A stretch of DNA of 64,000 nucleotides from NCBI GenBank assembly GCA_032027205.1, contig JAVSMN010000001.1:3475418-3539417 (forward strand), written 5' to 3'. A program made the position numbers and the translations under genes. Position 1 is the first letter of the stretch, and every line of letters begins with the position of its first letter. Below the pieces are notes generated by a model. It was given only the letters and a program-made list of their open reading frames with translations, made no database searches and was not told where the DNA came from. The DNA is from Zeimonas sp032027205. Lineage in GTDB: Bacteria; Pseudomonadota; Gammaproteobacteria; Burkholderiales; Burkholderiaceae_E. Of the stretch, positions 7,948 to 18,018 are shown piece by piece.

Positions 7948-8613
7948 TCATCGACGCTCCTCTTCCTTCAGTTCCTGCATCGTGTTCAGGTTGCGGAACG
8001 CGGCCTCGTCGTCGAAGGCGACCTCGACCACGCGCAGCGGCGCGTACCACGCGTCGATCTTGCGCCGACCTTCGCCGAGGAAACGCTCGAGGTCGGCGAG
8101 CAGCGCGCGCTCGACCAGCGCGAACACCGGATGCGCCTGGGGGCCGGTGCGCGCCACCGCGAGTTGCGCGCGCTCGCCTTCGGCCGCCGACGCGTCGATC
8201 GCAGCCGCCAACCGCGCGACGAGATCGAGCGGCAGGAAAGGGGAGTCGCACGGAACGGTGGCGACCCATGCCGTGCGCGCCTGCGACATGCCGGCGTGAA
8301 GGCCGGCGAGCGGGCCGGCGTAGCCCTCGACGGCGTCAGGCGCGACCGGCCAGCCGAACTCGCGATAGCGATCGACGTTGCGATTCGCGTTGACGATCAC
8401 GCTGCCGACCTGCGGCGCGAAGCGTTCCAGGGCATGCGCGATCATCGGCCGGCCGCGGAACGGTTGCAGCCCCTTGTCGACGCCGCGTCCGTCGTCGCTC
8501 ATGCGACGACCGAGTCCGCCGGCCAGCACGATGCCGGTGACGTCGGCGCGGCCGATCGTCGGCGGCAGCGACGGGGGTTCGGCGCCGCCGCGCTCTTTCG
8601 GCGTGGGCGGCAC
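7948..8613 (-). CDS. mobA: Molybdenum cofactor guanylyltransferase MobA
   Basis: The protein has 221 aa. The nucleotide-binding signature LAGGLGRRM followed by VDKGLQPFRGRPM is that of MobA, which attaches GMP to molybdenum cofactor to give the bis-MGD form used by formate dehydrogenases. A 25-residue Pro-rich leader precedes the conserved start, so the true start may be downstream of 8613. It sits 4 nt after fdhD and 22 nt before moeA in the same cluster. Confidence 0.92.
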   Translation of the reverse strand: MPPTPKERGGAEPPSLPPTIGRADVTGIVLAGGLGRRMSDDGRGVDKGLQPFRGRPMIAHALERFAPQVGSVIVNANRNVDRYREFGWPVAPDAVEGYAGPLAGLHAGMSQARTAWVATVPCDSPFLPLDLVARLAAAIDASAAEGERAQLAVARTGPQAHPVFALVERALLADLERFLGEGRRKIDAWYAPLRVVEVAFDDEAAFRNLNTMQELKEEERR

Positions 8614-8617
8614 GCGC

Positions 8618-9493
8618 TCAGGCCCAGGCGCGGACCGGCTGGCGCACGAAGCGCTGCGCGCCGGTGAAGAGCAGGTAGTGCTTGCCCTGGCAGCGGCCGA
8701 TCATCGTGAGCCCGACCCGCCGCGCGATCTCGTGCCCCATCTGCGTGAGCCCCGAGCGCGACAGGAGGAACGGGATGCCCATCTGCGCGCACTTGATCAC
8801 CATCTCCGACGTGAGCCGCCCGGTGGTGTAGAAGATCTTGTCGGCCGCGCTCACCGATTCGACCCACATCCAGCCGGCGATCGCGTCGACTGCGTTGTGG
8901 CGCCCGACGTCCTCGACGAAGCGCAGGATCTCGCCGCGTTCGTCGCCGGCGTTCGCGCACAACGCGCAGCCGTGCACCGCGCCGGCGACCTTGTAGATCG
9001 ATTCGTGCCGCCGCACGCGGTCGGTCACTGCGTACAGCGTCTCCTCGGTGAGCCGCGCGTGCTCGGGGAGCTCGATGCGGTCGATCTCGTCCATCAGGTC
9101 GCCGAACACCGTTCCTTGCCCGCAGCCGGTGGTGACCGTGCGCCGCGCCAGCCGCGCGGCGAGCGCGTCGGCCTGCGCCTCGTCGTCCCATACGGAGACG
9201 CCGCGCGCGGCGAGCGACGCGGACGTGACGGCGACCGAGTTGGTCTCCCAGTCGACCTGGATCGACGCGAGTTCGTCGAGCGACTCGACCAGCCTCTGGT
9301 TGCGCAGGTAGCCGAGCGTCAAGTGCTCGGGTGCGGCGCCCAGCGTCATCAGCGTGACGAGTTCGCGCTTGTCGAGGTACAGCGTGAGCGGGTGCTCTCC
9401 GGCGATGGCGGTGGGCACCGTTTCGCCGCGCTCGTTGATCGCATCGACCTCGTAGGTGGCCGGGCGGGCGCAGGAGCTGAGGGCGAGCGACAC
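8618..9493 (-). CDS. fdhD: Formate dehydrogenase accessory sulfurtransferase FdhD
   Basis: This 291-aa protein passes sulfur from a cysteine desulfurase to the molybdenum cofactor of formate dehydrogenase, which is essential for activity. Family marks are LYLDKRELVTLMTLGAAPEHL, the loop TTGCGQGTVFGD that carries the active Cys, and the tail 'KIFYTTGRLTSEMVIK'. The loop has Gly-Cys-Gly-Gln in place of the CGxCG seen in E. coli, so only one of the two loop cysteines is present, a form I recall from betaproteobacteria. The start is GTG at 9493, 4 nt behind the stop of moaA. Confidence 0.93.
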   Translation of the reverse strand: MSLALSSCARPATYEVDAINERGETVPTAIAGEHPLTLYLDKRELVTLMTLGAAPEHLTLGYLRNQRLVESLDELASIQVDWETNSVAVTSASLAARGVSVWDDEAQADALAARLARRTVTTGCGQGTVFGDLMDEIDRIELPEHARLTEETLYAVTDRVRRHESIYKVAGAVHGCALCANAGDERGEILRFVEDVGRHNAVDAIAGWMWVESVSAADKIFYTTGRLTSEMVIKCAQMGIPFLLSRSGLTQMGHEIARRVGLTMIGRCQGKHYLLFTGAQRFVRQPVRAWA

Positions 9494-9496
9494 GTC

Positions 9497-10597
<1,101 letters not shown>

Positions 10598-10656
10598 GGC
10601 TGAATCGCTAAGATGCCCCATGGTAGCAATGCCGGCAGGAAAGCGCGGAGAACGTA

Positions 10657-11214
10657 TTGACCGACCGTGAGTATCGTCCTCCCGAGGGCGCCGAGCCGCT
10701 GCTCGAGATCGATCCCGTCGCCGTGCGCGTGCGCTTCGAATGCCGCGAAACGGGGCACTGGCTGCAGCCGCGCATCTGGCGGCCGGTGGCGGTGGAGCCC
10801 GCGGCGTCCGACAGCGATCTCGCCGTTCACCTGTATCTCGACGAGTGCGAGGGCTACTACCTGAACCTCACTACCGCCGAGCCGTCGCTGTTCGTGCAGT
10901 GGCGGTTGCACGAGGACGATACGGGAATCGTCGTCGATGACGACCCGGTGCCGCCGCGCGCGCTCGCCGTCACGGCGAGCTACAACGAGGCGGGCCGATG
11001 GATGGACGGCGGCGCGAGAGTCGATCGGGTCCCGATGCCCGAGCCGATGGTTTCGTGGGTAGCCGAGTACGTGAGCCTGCATTACGTCGCCGAACCGACG
11101 AAGAAGAAGCGCAAGGCGGGGAAGCCTTCGTTTCTTGCACGCGACCAGTTCGGCCAGATGACCGAGCGTGAGCGCGAGATGAGCCGTGAGCGCGATACCA
11201 ACGAGGATGCATGA
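10657..11214 (+). CDS. DUF3305-like protein of the formate dehydrogenase locus
   Basis: This 185-aa soluble protein lacks signal or membrane segments. The body ('RFECRETGHWLQPRIWRPVAV', 'EGYYLNLTTAEPSLFVQWR') and its place match the DUF3305 proteins that head betaproteobacterial fdh operons; the function is unknown. The C-terminal part is Lys-rich (KKKRKAGKPSFLARDQFG). The start is TTG at 10657, chosen because GGAG at 10647-10650 lies six bases upstream and no better start exists. Its stop overlaps the next start as ATGA. Confidence 0.8.
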   Translation: MTDREYRPPEGAEPLLEIDPVAVRVRFECRETGHWLQPRIWRPVAVEPAASDSDLAVHLYLDECEGYYLNLTTAEPSLFVQWRLHEDDTGIVVDDDPVPPRALAVTASYNEAGRWMDGGARVDRVPMPEPMVSWVAEYVSLHYVAEPTKKKRKAGKPSFLARDQFGQMTEREREMSRERDTNEDA

Positions 11215-11927
11215 ACGAAGGATTCCTTTCGCGCTGGTCGCGACGCAAGCACGACAGTCGCCGTGACGACGAGGTGCGCGATGGCGAGGAGTCGCCGTCG
11301 GGGCCGCGCGCCGCTTCCACGGCGCCCCCGTCGGCAGAGCACGCCGACGCGATATCGTCGCCGCCAACCATGCCTGTCGATGCTGGTGTGCAGGACAAAG
11401 CGGGTGACGCTACGCGCGCCGGCGCGCGTAGCGAATCGGCGCCCGAGTTGCCGCCGATCGATTCGCTGACGCCGGAGTCGGATTTCCGTGCGTTCATGCG
11501 TCCCGGCGTGGACGCGTCGGCGCGCAACGCTGCGCTCGCGCAACTGTTCCGCGATCCGCGCTACAACGTGATGGACGGCCTGGACGTCTACATCGACGAC
11601 TACACGCAGCCCGATCCGATCCCGCCGTCGCTGCTCGCGAAGCTGCAGCAGTTGCACACGATCGGGCTATCCGACGAGGAGATCGAACGTCGCAACGCGC
11701 TCGGCGACCTCGACGATCCTGCATCGCCGCAGAAAGCCCGCGGAGTCGGCTCGACTGCGCAGGTTGCGAGCGACGCCAACGACGACGGGGCTGACGCCGC
11801 AGTGGATTCGACCGCTTCGGCCGATGCGGTGCACTCGGCCGGCACGACCGATGCCACGCAAATCGCCGACGCAGCGGCCGACGGCACCAACGAAAACAAC
11901 GCGAGACCGCAGGAGACACAGGGGTGA
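11211..11927 (+). CDS. DUF3306-like protein of the formate dehydrogenase locus
   Basis: The protein has 238 aa and starts MNEGFLSRWSRRK, the usual opening of DUF3306 proteins. A conserved central part reads 'DFRAFMRPGVDASARNAALAQLF', then 'RYNVMDGLDVYIDDYTQPDPIP'. The flanks (residues about 20-80 and 160-238) are Ala/Asp/Thr-rich and probably disordered. It has no known reaction and is thought of as an assembly factor only because of its fixed place in fdh operons (inference). It overlaps both neighbours (ATGA at 11211, GTGA at 11924). Confidence 0.8.
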   Translation: MNEGFLSRWSRRKHDSRRDDEVRDGEESPSGPRAASTAPPSAEHADAISSPPTMPVDAGVQDKAGDATRAGARSESAPELPPIDSLTPESDFRAFMRPGVDASARNAALAQLFRDPRYNVMDGLDVYIDDYTQPDPIPPSLLAKLQQLHTIGLSDEEIERRNALGDLDDPASPQKARGVGSTAQVASDANDDGADAAVDSTASADAVHSAGTTDATQIADAAADGTNENNARPQETQG

Positions 11928-14134
11928 AAACGAAGGTTCTCGTCTGCAGCTGCAACGGAACGATCGATCTGGCGGGCGCTCGTCTCGCGGCGGGTCTGTC
12001 CGGATCGGTGGAGGTGCTGCCTGCGGCACGCGAGTTGTGCCGGCGCGAGGTCTCGCGTTTCACCGAAGCGATCGGCGGCACCGACGACGTGGTCGTCGCC
12101 TGCACGCAGGAATCGGCGCTGTTCTCCGAGCTCGCCACCGCGAAGCAGGCGCTCGCGCCGGTGCGCTTCGTCAACGTGCGCGAGCTGGCCGGCTGGGGCG
12201 AGGAGCGAGCCGACGCGGGGCCGAAGATCGCAGCGCTGGTCGCGATCGCCGCGAGCGCCGGCATCGATCCCGTGCCGGCGGTGGAGTATCGCTCGCAGGG
12301 CCGCGTGCTCGTCGTCGGACCGGGGCGCGATGCGCTCGAATGGGGCGGCCGACTCGCCGAGCAGCTGAGCCCGACCGTGCTGATGACCGATTCGCGCAGC
12401 GCGTCGCTGCCGTCGGCGCGCGCCTTCCCGGTGCTGTCCGGAACGCTGGTGTCGGTCGAGGGGTGGCTGGGCGATTTCGAGGCGCGCTGGACGCAGGACA
12501 ACCCGATCGACCTCGACGCCTGCGTGCGCTGCGGCGCCTGTGTCGATGCATGCCCGGAGTCCGCGATCGGCGCCGACCTGCAGGTGGACACGGCGCTGTG
12601 CAAGTCGCACCGGGCCTGCGTCACGGCGTGCGGCGCCATCGGCGCGATCGACTTCTCGCGCGCCGAGCGTGAGCGCAGCGAGCGCTTCGACCTCGTCTTC
12701 GACCTGCGCGCCGATTCGATGTTCGACTGCCGGCTGCAGCCGTTGGGCGACACCTGCCGACGCTGCTCGGTCACGCGGCTGGGCACGCCGATGTTCGAGT
12801 CCCATCAGCCGCCGCAGGGCTACTTCCATCCGGGGCGAAGCGAGAAGGAGCGTTCCCGGATGGCGCTCGAGCTGGTGGCGATGGTCGGCGAATTCGAGAA
12901 GCCGAAATACTTCCGCTACAACGAGAAGACGTGCGCGCACGGGCGCAACCAGATCAACGGGTGCACGGCCTGCATCGACGTCTGCTCGACGCGCGCCATC
13001 GAATCGGCGGGCGACCGGATCCGAGTGGAACCGCACTTGTGCATGGGCTGTGGCGGTTGCACGACGGTGTGTCCTTCGGGCGCGATCAGCTACCAGTACC
13101 CGACGCCGGCGCGCCTGATGGAGCCCGTGCGACAGGGCTTGCTCGCCTTTCGCGAGCGCGGCGGGCGCGACGCGCTGATCCTCTTTCACGACGAGGAGGA
13201 CGGCCGCTCGCTGCTCGAGTCGCTGGCTCGGGCGCCGCGCGGAGCGCGCGGGCCCGCGCGAGGACTGCCGGCCGGACGCGGCTTGCCCGCACGCGTGATT
13301 CCGGTCTCGGTTCGCCACGTCGGGTCGGTGGGCATCGACGTCGCTCTGGCTGCGCTCGCCTATGGCGCGAGCCAGGTCGCGGTACTCGCGCCGCCCGGTA
13401 TCGCACCGCAATATCGCGAGGCGACCACGGCGCAGTTCGCCGTAGCGCAGATCCTCGTCGGGGCGCTCGGCTATGCCGGCAGGCACTTCCATGTCGTCGA
13501 TGCGAGTCGTGCCGACTGGGCCGATTCGTTGTTCGCGCTCGACGCGGCCGACGGTGTCGCGCAACCGGCGACCTTCGGACTGTCCGAGGACAAGCGGCGT
13601 TCGATCGAATTCGCGCTCGACCACCTCGTTGCGCAGGCGACGTCGCGCGGGCGCAGCGTTCCGCAAACCGTGCTATTGCCCGCTGGCTCGCCATTTGGTT
13701 CGTTGAAAGTCCAAAGAGACAGCTGTACGCTATGTTTGGCGTGCATAGGTGCCTGTCCCGAATCGGCATTGCTCGACAACCCCGATTCGCCGCAGTTGCG
13801 CTTCATCGAGCGCAACTGCGTGCAGTGCGGCCTGTGCGTGAAGACCTGTCCCGAACAGGCGATAACACTAGAGCCGAGGTATGTGTTCAGTGAGGAGACA
13901 CGAACACCTGTCGTTCTCAACGAGGCGCAGCCTTTCGCGTGCATCTCGTGCGGCAAGCCGTTCGGTACCCGCCAGATGATCGAGAACATGCTCGGCAAGC
14001 TTGCCGGACACTCGATGTTCGGTGGCGAGGCCACGCGCCGGCTGCAGATGTGCGCCGACTGCCGCGTCGTCGACATGTTCTCGCGCACCGACGAGACGAC
14101 GATCGTCGCGCTCGAGGACCGGAAGCGACCATGA
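11924..14134 (+). CDS. Multi-[4Fe-4S] ferredoxin-like protein of the fdh operon
   Basis: This 736-aa protein has several ferredoxin cluster motifs: CVRCGACVDACP (about 192-203), CTACIDVC and CMGCGGCTTVCP in the middle, CLACIGACP and CVQCGLCVKTCP near the end, and a C-terminal pair CISCGKPFG ... CADCR that looks like a zinc ribbon. No signal peptide is seen, so it acts in the cytoplasm. Homologues occur between DUF3306 and TorD-like genes in fdh operons; a role in electron supply or enzyme maturation is likely but unproven. The start is GTG at 11924. The DNA at 13680-13760 and 13855-13915 is AT-richer, with rare codons (AGA, CTA, ATA), yet stays in frame. Confidence 0.82.
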   Translation: MKTKVLVCSCNGTIDLAGARLAAGLSGSVEVLPAARELCRREVSRFTEAIGGTDDVVVACTQESALFSELATAKQALAPVRFVNVRELAGWGEERADAGPKIAALVAIAASAGIDPVPAVEYRSQGRVLVVGPGRDALEWGGRLAEQLSPTVLMTDSRSASLPSARAFPVLSGTLVSVEGWLGDFEARWTQDNPIDLDACVRCGACVDACPESAIGADLQVDTALCKSHRACVTACGAIGAIDFSRAERERSERFDLVFDLRADSMFDCRLQPLGDTCRRCSVTRLGTPMFESHQPPQGYFHPGRSEKERSRMALELVAMVGEFEKPKYFRYNEKTCAHGRNQINGCTACIDVCSTRAIESAGDRIRVEPHLCMGCGGCTTVCPSGAISYQYPTPARLMEPVRQGLLAFRERGGRDALILFHDEEDGRSLLESLARAPRGARGPARGLPAGRGLPARVIPVSVRHVGSVGIDVALAALAYGASQVAVLAPPGIAPQYREATTAQFAVAQILVGALGYAGRHFHVVDASRADWADSLFALDAADGVAQPATFGLSEDKRRSIEFALDHLVAQATSRGRSVPQTVLLPAGSPFGSLKVQRDSCTLCLACIGACPESALLDNPDSPQLRFIERNCVQCGLCVKTCPEQAITLEPRYVFSEETRTPVVLNEAQPFACISCGKPFGTRQMIENMLGKLAGHSMFGGEATRRLQMCADCRVVDMFSRTDETTIVALEDRKRP

Positions 14135-14775
14135 ACGCAGAGACACCGGCGTCGTTTCACTCGCGCCCGGTGTCCGAGGAAGACGTTGCGCGTGCCCGCT
14201 GGTACGCGACGCTCGCGGAGTTCTTCCGCGCGCCGCCGTCGGCGCAGCGGCTACGCGAGATCGGCCTGCAGGCGGAGCCGCCCGCCGCGTCCGACATCGA
14301 ACCCACGCCGTTGGGTCGGGCGTGGAACGCTTTCGCGCACGCCTGCGCCAACGCCGATGCCGAAGCGTTGCGCGAGGAATACGAAGCCGCGTTCATCGGC
14401 GTCGGCAAGGCCGAGGTGTTCCTGAACGCGTCGTGGCACCTGAGCGGATACCTGCACGAGCGTCCGTTGGTCGACCTGCGTGAGCATCTCGCGTTGCTCG
14501 GCGTGGCGCGCCGACCGGACGTCGCCGAAACCGAAGACCACCTGGCCGCACTGCTCGAAACGATGGCGTGGTTGATCGTCGCCGCTCCCGAGTCGTTGCG
14601 AAACCTCTCCACGCAGCGCGTGTTCTTCGAACGTTTCCTCTCGCCGTGGTACGAGTCGCTCGTGAGCGCGATCGAGCACTGCGGCGCCACCGATTTCTAC
14701 AAGCACGCCGCCCGGCTGCTCGGCGAGTTCCTCGCCGTGGAGCGCCAGGCGTTCGACTTCGAATCCCTCGACTGA
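14131..14775 (+). CDS. TorD-like molybdoenzyme chaperone
   Basis: The protein has 214 aa and is all-helical in appearance: 'RARWYATLAEFFRAPPSAQRL', 'LREEYEAAFIGVGKAEVFLNASWHL' with the Tyr/Phe...Gly pattern of the TorD/DmsD/NarJ family, and 'DHLAALLETMAWLI'. Such chaperones bind the Tat signal of the catalytic subunit and hold it until the cofactor is loaded. The client here is almost surely the Tat-signal FdhA at 15039. The start at 14131 overlaps the preceding stop (ATGA). Confidence 0.88.
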   Translation: MNAETPASFHSRPVSEEDVARARWYATLAEFFRAPPSAQRLREIGLQAEPPAASDIEPTPLGRAWNAFAHACANADAEALREEYEAAFIGVGKAEVFLNASWHLSGYLHERPLVDLREHLALLGVARRPDVAETEDHLAALLETMAWLIVAAPESLRNLSTQRVFFERFLSPWYESLVSAIEHCGATDFYKHAARLLGEFLAVERQAFDFESLD

Positions 14776-14796
14776 TCTTTGCGGAGGACTGCAGCC

Positions 14797-15018
14797 ATGA
14801 GCACGAAGAAGCCGAAGGCAGCCAACGAGAATTCGCGCAGGGGCTTCCTGCTCGGCGCCGGGCTCGCGTCGGCGGCGGGCGCCGCCGCCGTCGCTACGCG
14901 TGGCGGCTCGCTGCAGACGCCTGCCACGAAGGAGAAGGCGAAGCTCGATGAACGCGGCGGCGGCGGATACCACGTCACCGATCACGTCAAGCGCTACTAC
15001 CGCAGCACGCTGGTCTGA
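14797..15018 (+). CDS. Small Tat-signal protein of the formate dehydrogenase operon
   Basis: This 73-aa protein has a twin-arginine signal (NSRRGFLLGAG, residues 16-26), a hydrophobic stretch rich in Ala, and a short tail 'YHVTDHVKRYYRSTL'. It matches the small 'formate dehydrogenase' Tat peptide usually found just before fdhA in betaproteobacteria; the role is unknown, perhaps a small subunit or an export partner. The ATG at 14797 has GGAGG at 14783-14787. Confidence 0.8.
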   Translation: MSTKKPKAANENSRRGFLLGAGLASAAGAAAVATRGGSLQTPATKEKAKLDERGGGGYHVTDHVKRYYRSTLV

Positions 15019-15038
15019 GAACACCGAGGAGACGCGAC

Positions 15039-17984
15039 ATGCAATTGCAACGCAAATCCGCTGCGACGCCGGCACCCGGCGCGCTCACCGCCAGCCTCGC
15101 GCGCGGCGTGCGCTCGGCGCTGTCGACGACGATGGACCGGCGCACCTTCCTGAAGCGATCGGGGATCGGCGTCGGTGCGGGCGCGGCTGCCGGCGCTTTC
15201 TCGTTCAACATGGTCGAGCCGGCGCAGGCGCAGCCTGATGCGGCGCGCAAGATAGAAGTGCACCGCACCGTCTGCACGCACTGCTCGGTGGGCTGTTCGA
15301 TCGATGCCGTCGTCGAGAACGGCGTCTGGATTCGCCAGGAGCCGGTGTTCGATTCGCCGCTGAACCTCGGCGCGCACTGCGCGAAAGGCGCGGCCATCCG
15401 CGAGCACGGCCACGGCGAGTATCGGCTGAAGACGCCGGTGAAGCTGGTCAACGGCAAGTACCAGCGCATCAGCTGGAAGCAGGCGCTCGACGAGATCACC
15501 GAGCGGCTGAAGAAGATCAAGCAGGAGTCCGGACCCGATGCGGTGTTCTGGATAGGCTCGTCGAAGCACAGCAACGAGCAGTCGTACCTGATGCGCAAGA
15601 TGGTGTCGTTCTTCGGAACGAACAACATGGATCACCAGGCGCGCATCTGTCACTCGACGACCGTCTCCGGGGTGGCGAACACCTGGGGATACGGCGCGAT
15701 GACGAACTCGTATAACGACATGCAGAACACGAAGTGCGCGTTCTACATCGGGTCGAACGCCGCCGAGGCGCACCCGGTGTCGATGCTGCACATGCTGCAT
15801 GCGAAGGAGAACGGCGCCAAGCTGATCGTCGCCGACCCGCGACGCACGCGCACCGCGGCGAAGTCGGATCTCTACATTCGCTTCCGCTCGGGCACCGACA
15901 TCCCGGTGCTGTTCGGGATGCTCTGGCACATCTTCAAGAACGGCTGGGAAGACAAGCAGTACATCAACGACCGCGTCTACGGGATGGAGAAGGTGCGCGA
16001 GGAAGTGCTCGCGAAGTGGACGCCCGACAAGGTCGAGGAGGCCTCCGGCGTCCCCGAGGCGATCCTCGCGCAGGCGGCCGAGATGATGGCGAAGAACCGG
16101 CCGTCGACGCTCGTCTGGTGCATGGGGCAGACGCAGCACTCGATCGGCAACGCGATGGTGCGCGCCTCGTGCATCGTGCAGCTCGCGCTGGGCAACGTCG
16201 GCATCTCGGGCGGCGGCGCGAACATCTTCCGCGGCCACGACAACGTGCAGGGCGCCACCGACATCGGGCCGAACCCCGACTCGCTGCCAGGCTACTACGG
16301 TGTCGCAGCCGGCTCGTGGAAGCACTTCGCGGCTGTGTGGGGCGTCGACTACGACTGGATGAAGGCGCAGTTCGCCCCGGGCATGATGGAGAAGGCGGGC
16401 ATCACCGTCTCGCGCTGGTGCGACGGTGTGCTCGAGAACAAGGAAGCGCTCGACCAGCCGTCGAACCTGCGCGGCGTCATCTACTGGGGGCACGCGCCGA
16501 ACTCGCAGACGCGCGGCCTGGACATGAAGCGCGCGATGGACAAGCTCGACCTGCTGGTCGTCGTCGATCCGTATCCGTCGGCCACCGCCGCGATGGCGGC
16601 GATGCGCGGCAGCGACAACAAGAACATCAACCCGAACCGCGCCGTCTACCTGTTGCCCGCGGCTACGCAGCTCGAGACTTCCGGGTCGGTCACCGCGTCG
16701 AACCGCTCGCTGCAGTGGCGCGAGCGCGTCATCGAGCCGCTGTTCGAGTCGATGCCCGATCACACGATCATGCAGGCCTTCGCCGAGCGGCTCGGCTTCG
16801 GCGAGCAGCTGTCGAAGAACTACAAGATGATCCCGGTGAACAAGCACGGGATCGAATGGCACGAGCCCGAGCCCGAGTCGATCCTGCGCGAGATCAACCG
16901 CGGCGTCTGGACGATCGGCTACACCGGGCAATCGCCCGAGCGCCTGAAGGCGCACATGAAGAACCAGCACACCTTCGACGTGAAGACGCTGAAGGCGGTG
17001 GGCGGCCCGTGCGACGGCGACTACTACGGCCTGCCGTGGCCGTGCTGGGGCAACCCGGAGCTCAAGCACCCGGGCACGCCGAACCTGTACCAGCCCAGTC
17101 GCCACGTGATGGACGGCGGCGGCAACTTCCGCGCGAACTGGGGCGTCGAGCGCGACGGCGTCTCGCTGCTCGCCGCCGAGGGCTCGTACTCGAAAGGCGC
17201 CGACATCAAGGGCGGCTATCCCGAGTTCGACTCGGTGCTGATGAAGAAGCTCGGCTGGTGGGACGAACTCACCGACGACGAGAAGAAGGCGGCCGACGGC
17301 AAGAACTGGAAGACCGACAACTCGGGCGGGATCATCCGCGTGGTCATGAAGAACCACGGCTGCTATCCGTTCGGCAACGGCAAGGCGCGCGCGATCGTCT
17401 GGAACTTCCCCGATCCGATCCCGGTGCACCGCGAGCCGATCTACGGCACGCGACCCGATCTCGTCGCGAAGTACCCCACGCACGACGACAAGAACAAGTT
17501 CTGGCGCATGCCGACGCTGTACAAGACGCTGCAGCAGAAAAACGTCGAAGACAAAATGTACGAGAAGTTCCCGCTGATCCTTTCCTCGGGGCGTCTCACC
17601 GAGTACGAGGGCGGCGGCGACGAGACGCGCTCGAACCCGTGGCTCGCCGAGCTGCAGCAGGAGGCCTTCGTCGAGATCAACCCGAAGGCGGCGAACGACC
17701 GTGGCATCCGCAACGACGAGTACGTCTGGCTGTCCACGCCCACCGGCGCGAAGCTGAAGGTGAAGGCGCTCGTCACGGAGCGGGTGGGGCCGGACACCTG
17801 CTGGATGCCGTTTCACTTCGCCGGCTGGTGGCAGGGGCGCGACCTGCTCGAGTTCTACCCGGAAGGTGCGGCGCCGGTCGTGCGCGGAGAGGCGGTGAAC
17901 ACCGCCACCACTTACGGCTACGACTCGGTGACGATGATGCAGGAAACGAAGACCACGATCTGCCAGGTCGAGAAGTTCGTCTGA
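15039..17984 (+). CDS. fdhA: Formate dehydrogenase catalytic subunit, Cys type, Tat-exported
   Basis: This 981-aa molybdopterin oxidoreductase oxidises formate to CO2 in the periplasm. A Tat signal lies at 32-60 (RRTFLKR, Arg34-Arg35). The [4Fe-4S] ligands are Cys79, Cys82, Cys86 and Cys114. The active-site stretch DHQARICHSTTVSG places Cys204 where E. coli FdhH has selenocysteine; the codon is TGT at 15648-15650, so no recoding is needed. The bis-MGD binding and C-terminal dinucleotide domains follow in normal order, ending near 'PFHFAGWWQGRDLL'. It forms a complex with FdhB and FdhC encoded downstream, and needs the Mo-cofactor genes on the other strand. Confidence 0.95.
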   Translation: MQLQRKSAATPAPGALTASLARGVRSALSTTMDRRTFLKRSGIGVGAGAAAGAFSFNMVEPAQAQPDAARKIEVHRTVCTHCSVGCSIDAVVENGVWIRQEPVFDSPLNLGAHCAKGAAIREHGHGEYRLKTPVKLVNGKYQRISWKQALDEITERLKKIKQESGPDAVFWIGSSKHSNEQSYLMRKMVSFFGTNNMDHQARICHSTTVSGVANTWGYGAMTNSYNDMQNTKCAFYIGSNAAEAHPVSMLHMLHAKENGAKLIVADPRRTRTAAKSDLYIRFRSGTDIPVLFGMLWHIFKNGWEDKQYINDRVYGMEKVREEVLAKWTPDKVEEASGVPEAILAQAAEMMAKNRPSTLVWCMGQTQHSIGNAMVRASCIVQLALGNVGISGGGANIFRGHDNVQGATDIGPNPDSLPGYYGVAAGSWKHFAAVWGVDYDWMKAQFAPGMMEKAGITVSRWCDGVLENKEALDQPSNLRGVIYWGHAPNSQTRGLDMKRAMDKLDLLVVVDPYPSATAAMAAMRGSDNKNINPNRAVYLLPAATQLETSGSVTASNRSLQWRERVIEPLFESMPDHTIMQAFAERLGFGEQLSKNYKMIPVNKHGIEWHEPEPESILREINRGVWTIGYTGQSPERLKAHMKNQHTFDVKTLKAVGGPCDGDYYGLPWPCWGNPELKHPGTPNLYQPSRHVMDGGGNFRANWGVERDGVSLLAAEGSYSKGADIKGGYPEFDSVLMKKLGWWDELTDDEKKAADGKNWKTDNSGGIIRVVMKNHGCYPFGNGKARAIVWNFPDPIPVHREPIYGTRPDLVAKYPTHDDKNKFWRMPTLYKTLQQKNVEDKMYEKFPLILSSGRLTEYEGGGDETRSNPWLAELQQEAFVEINPKAANDRGIRNDEYVWLSTPTGAKLKVKALVTERVGPDTCWMPFHFAGWWQGRDLLEFYPEGAAPVVRGEAVNTATTYGYDSVTMMQETKTTICQVEKFV

Positions 17985-18018
17985 CGCGCATCGCAGAACG
18001 GATAAAAGGAGACTCTCC

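Noticed and set aside
13680..13760. Frameshift or insertion in the polyferredoxin gene at the AT-rich patch
   Set aside because: The frame continues without break and encodes the expected CLACIGACP cluster motif.
15648..15650. Selenocysteine in formate dehydrogenase
   Set aside because: The codon is TGT, an ordinary cysteine, so no recoding is required.
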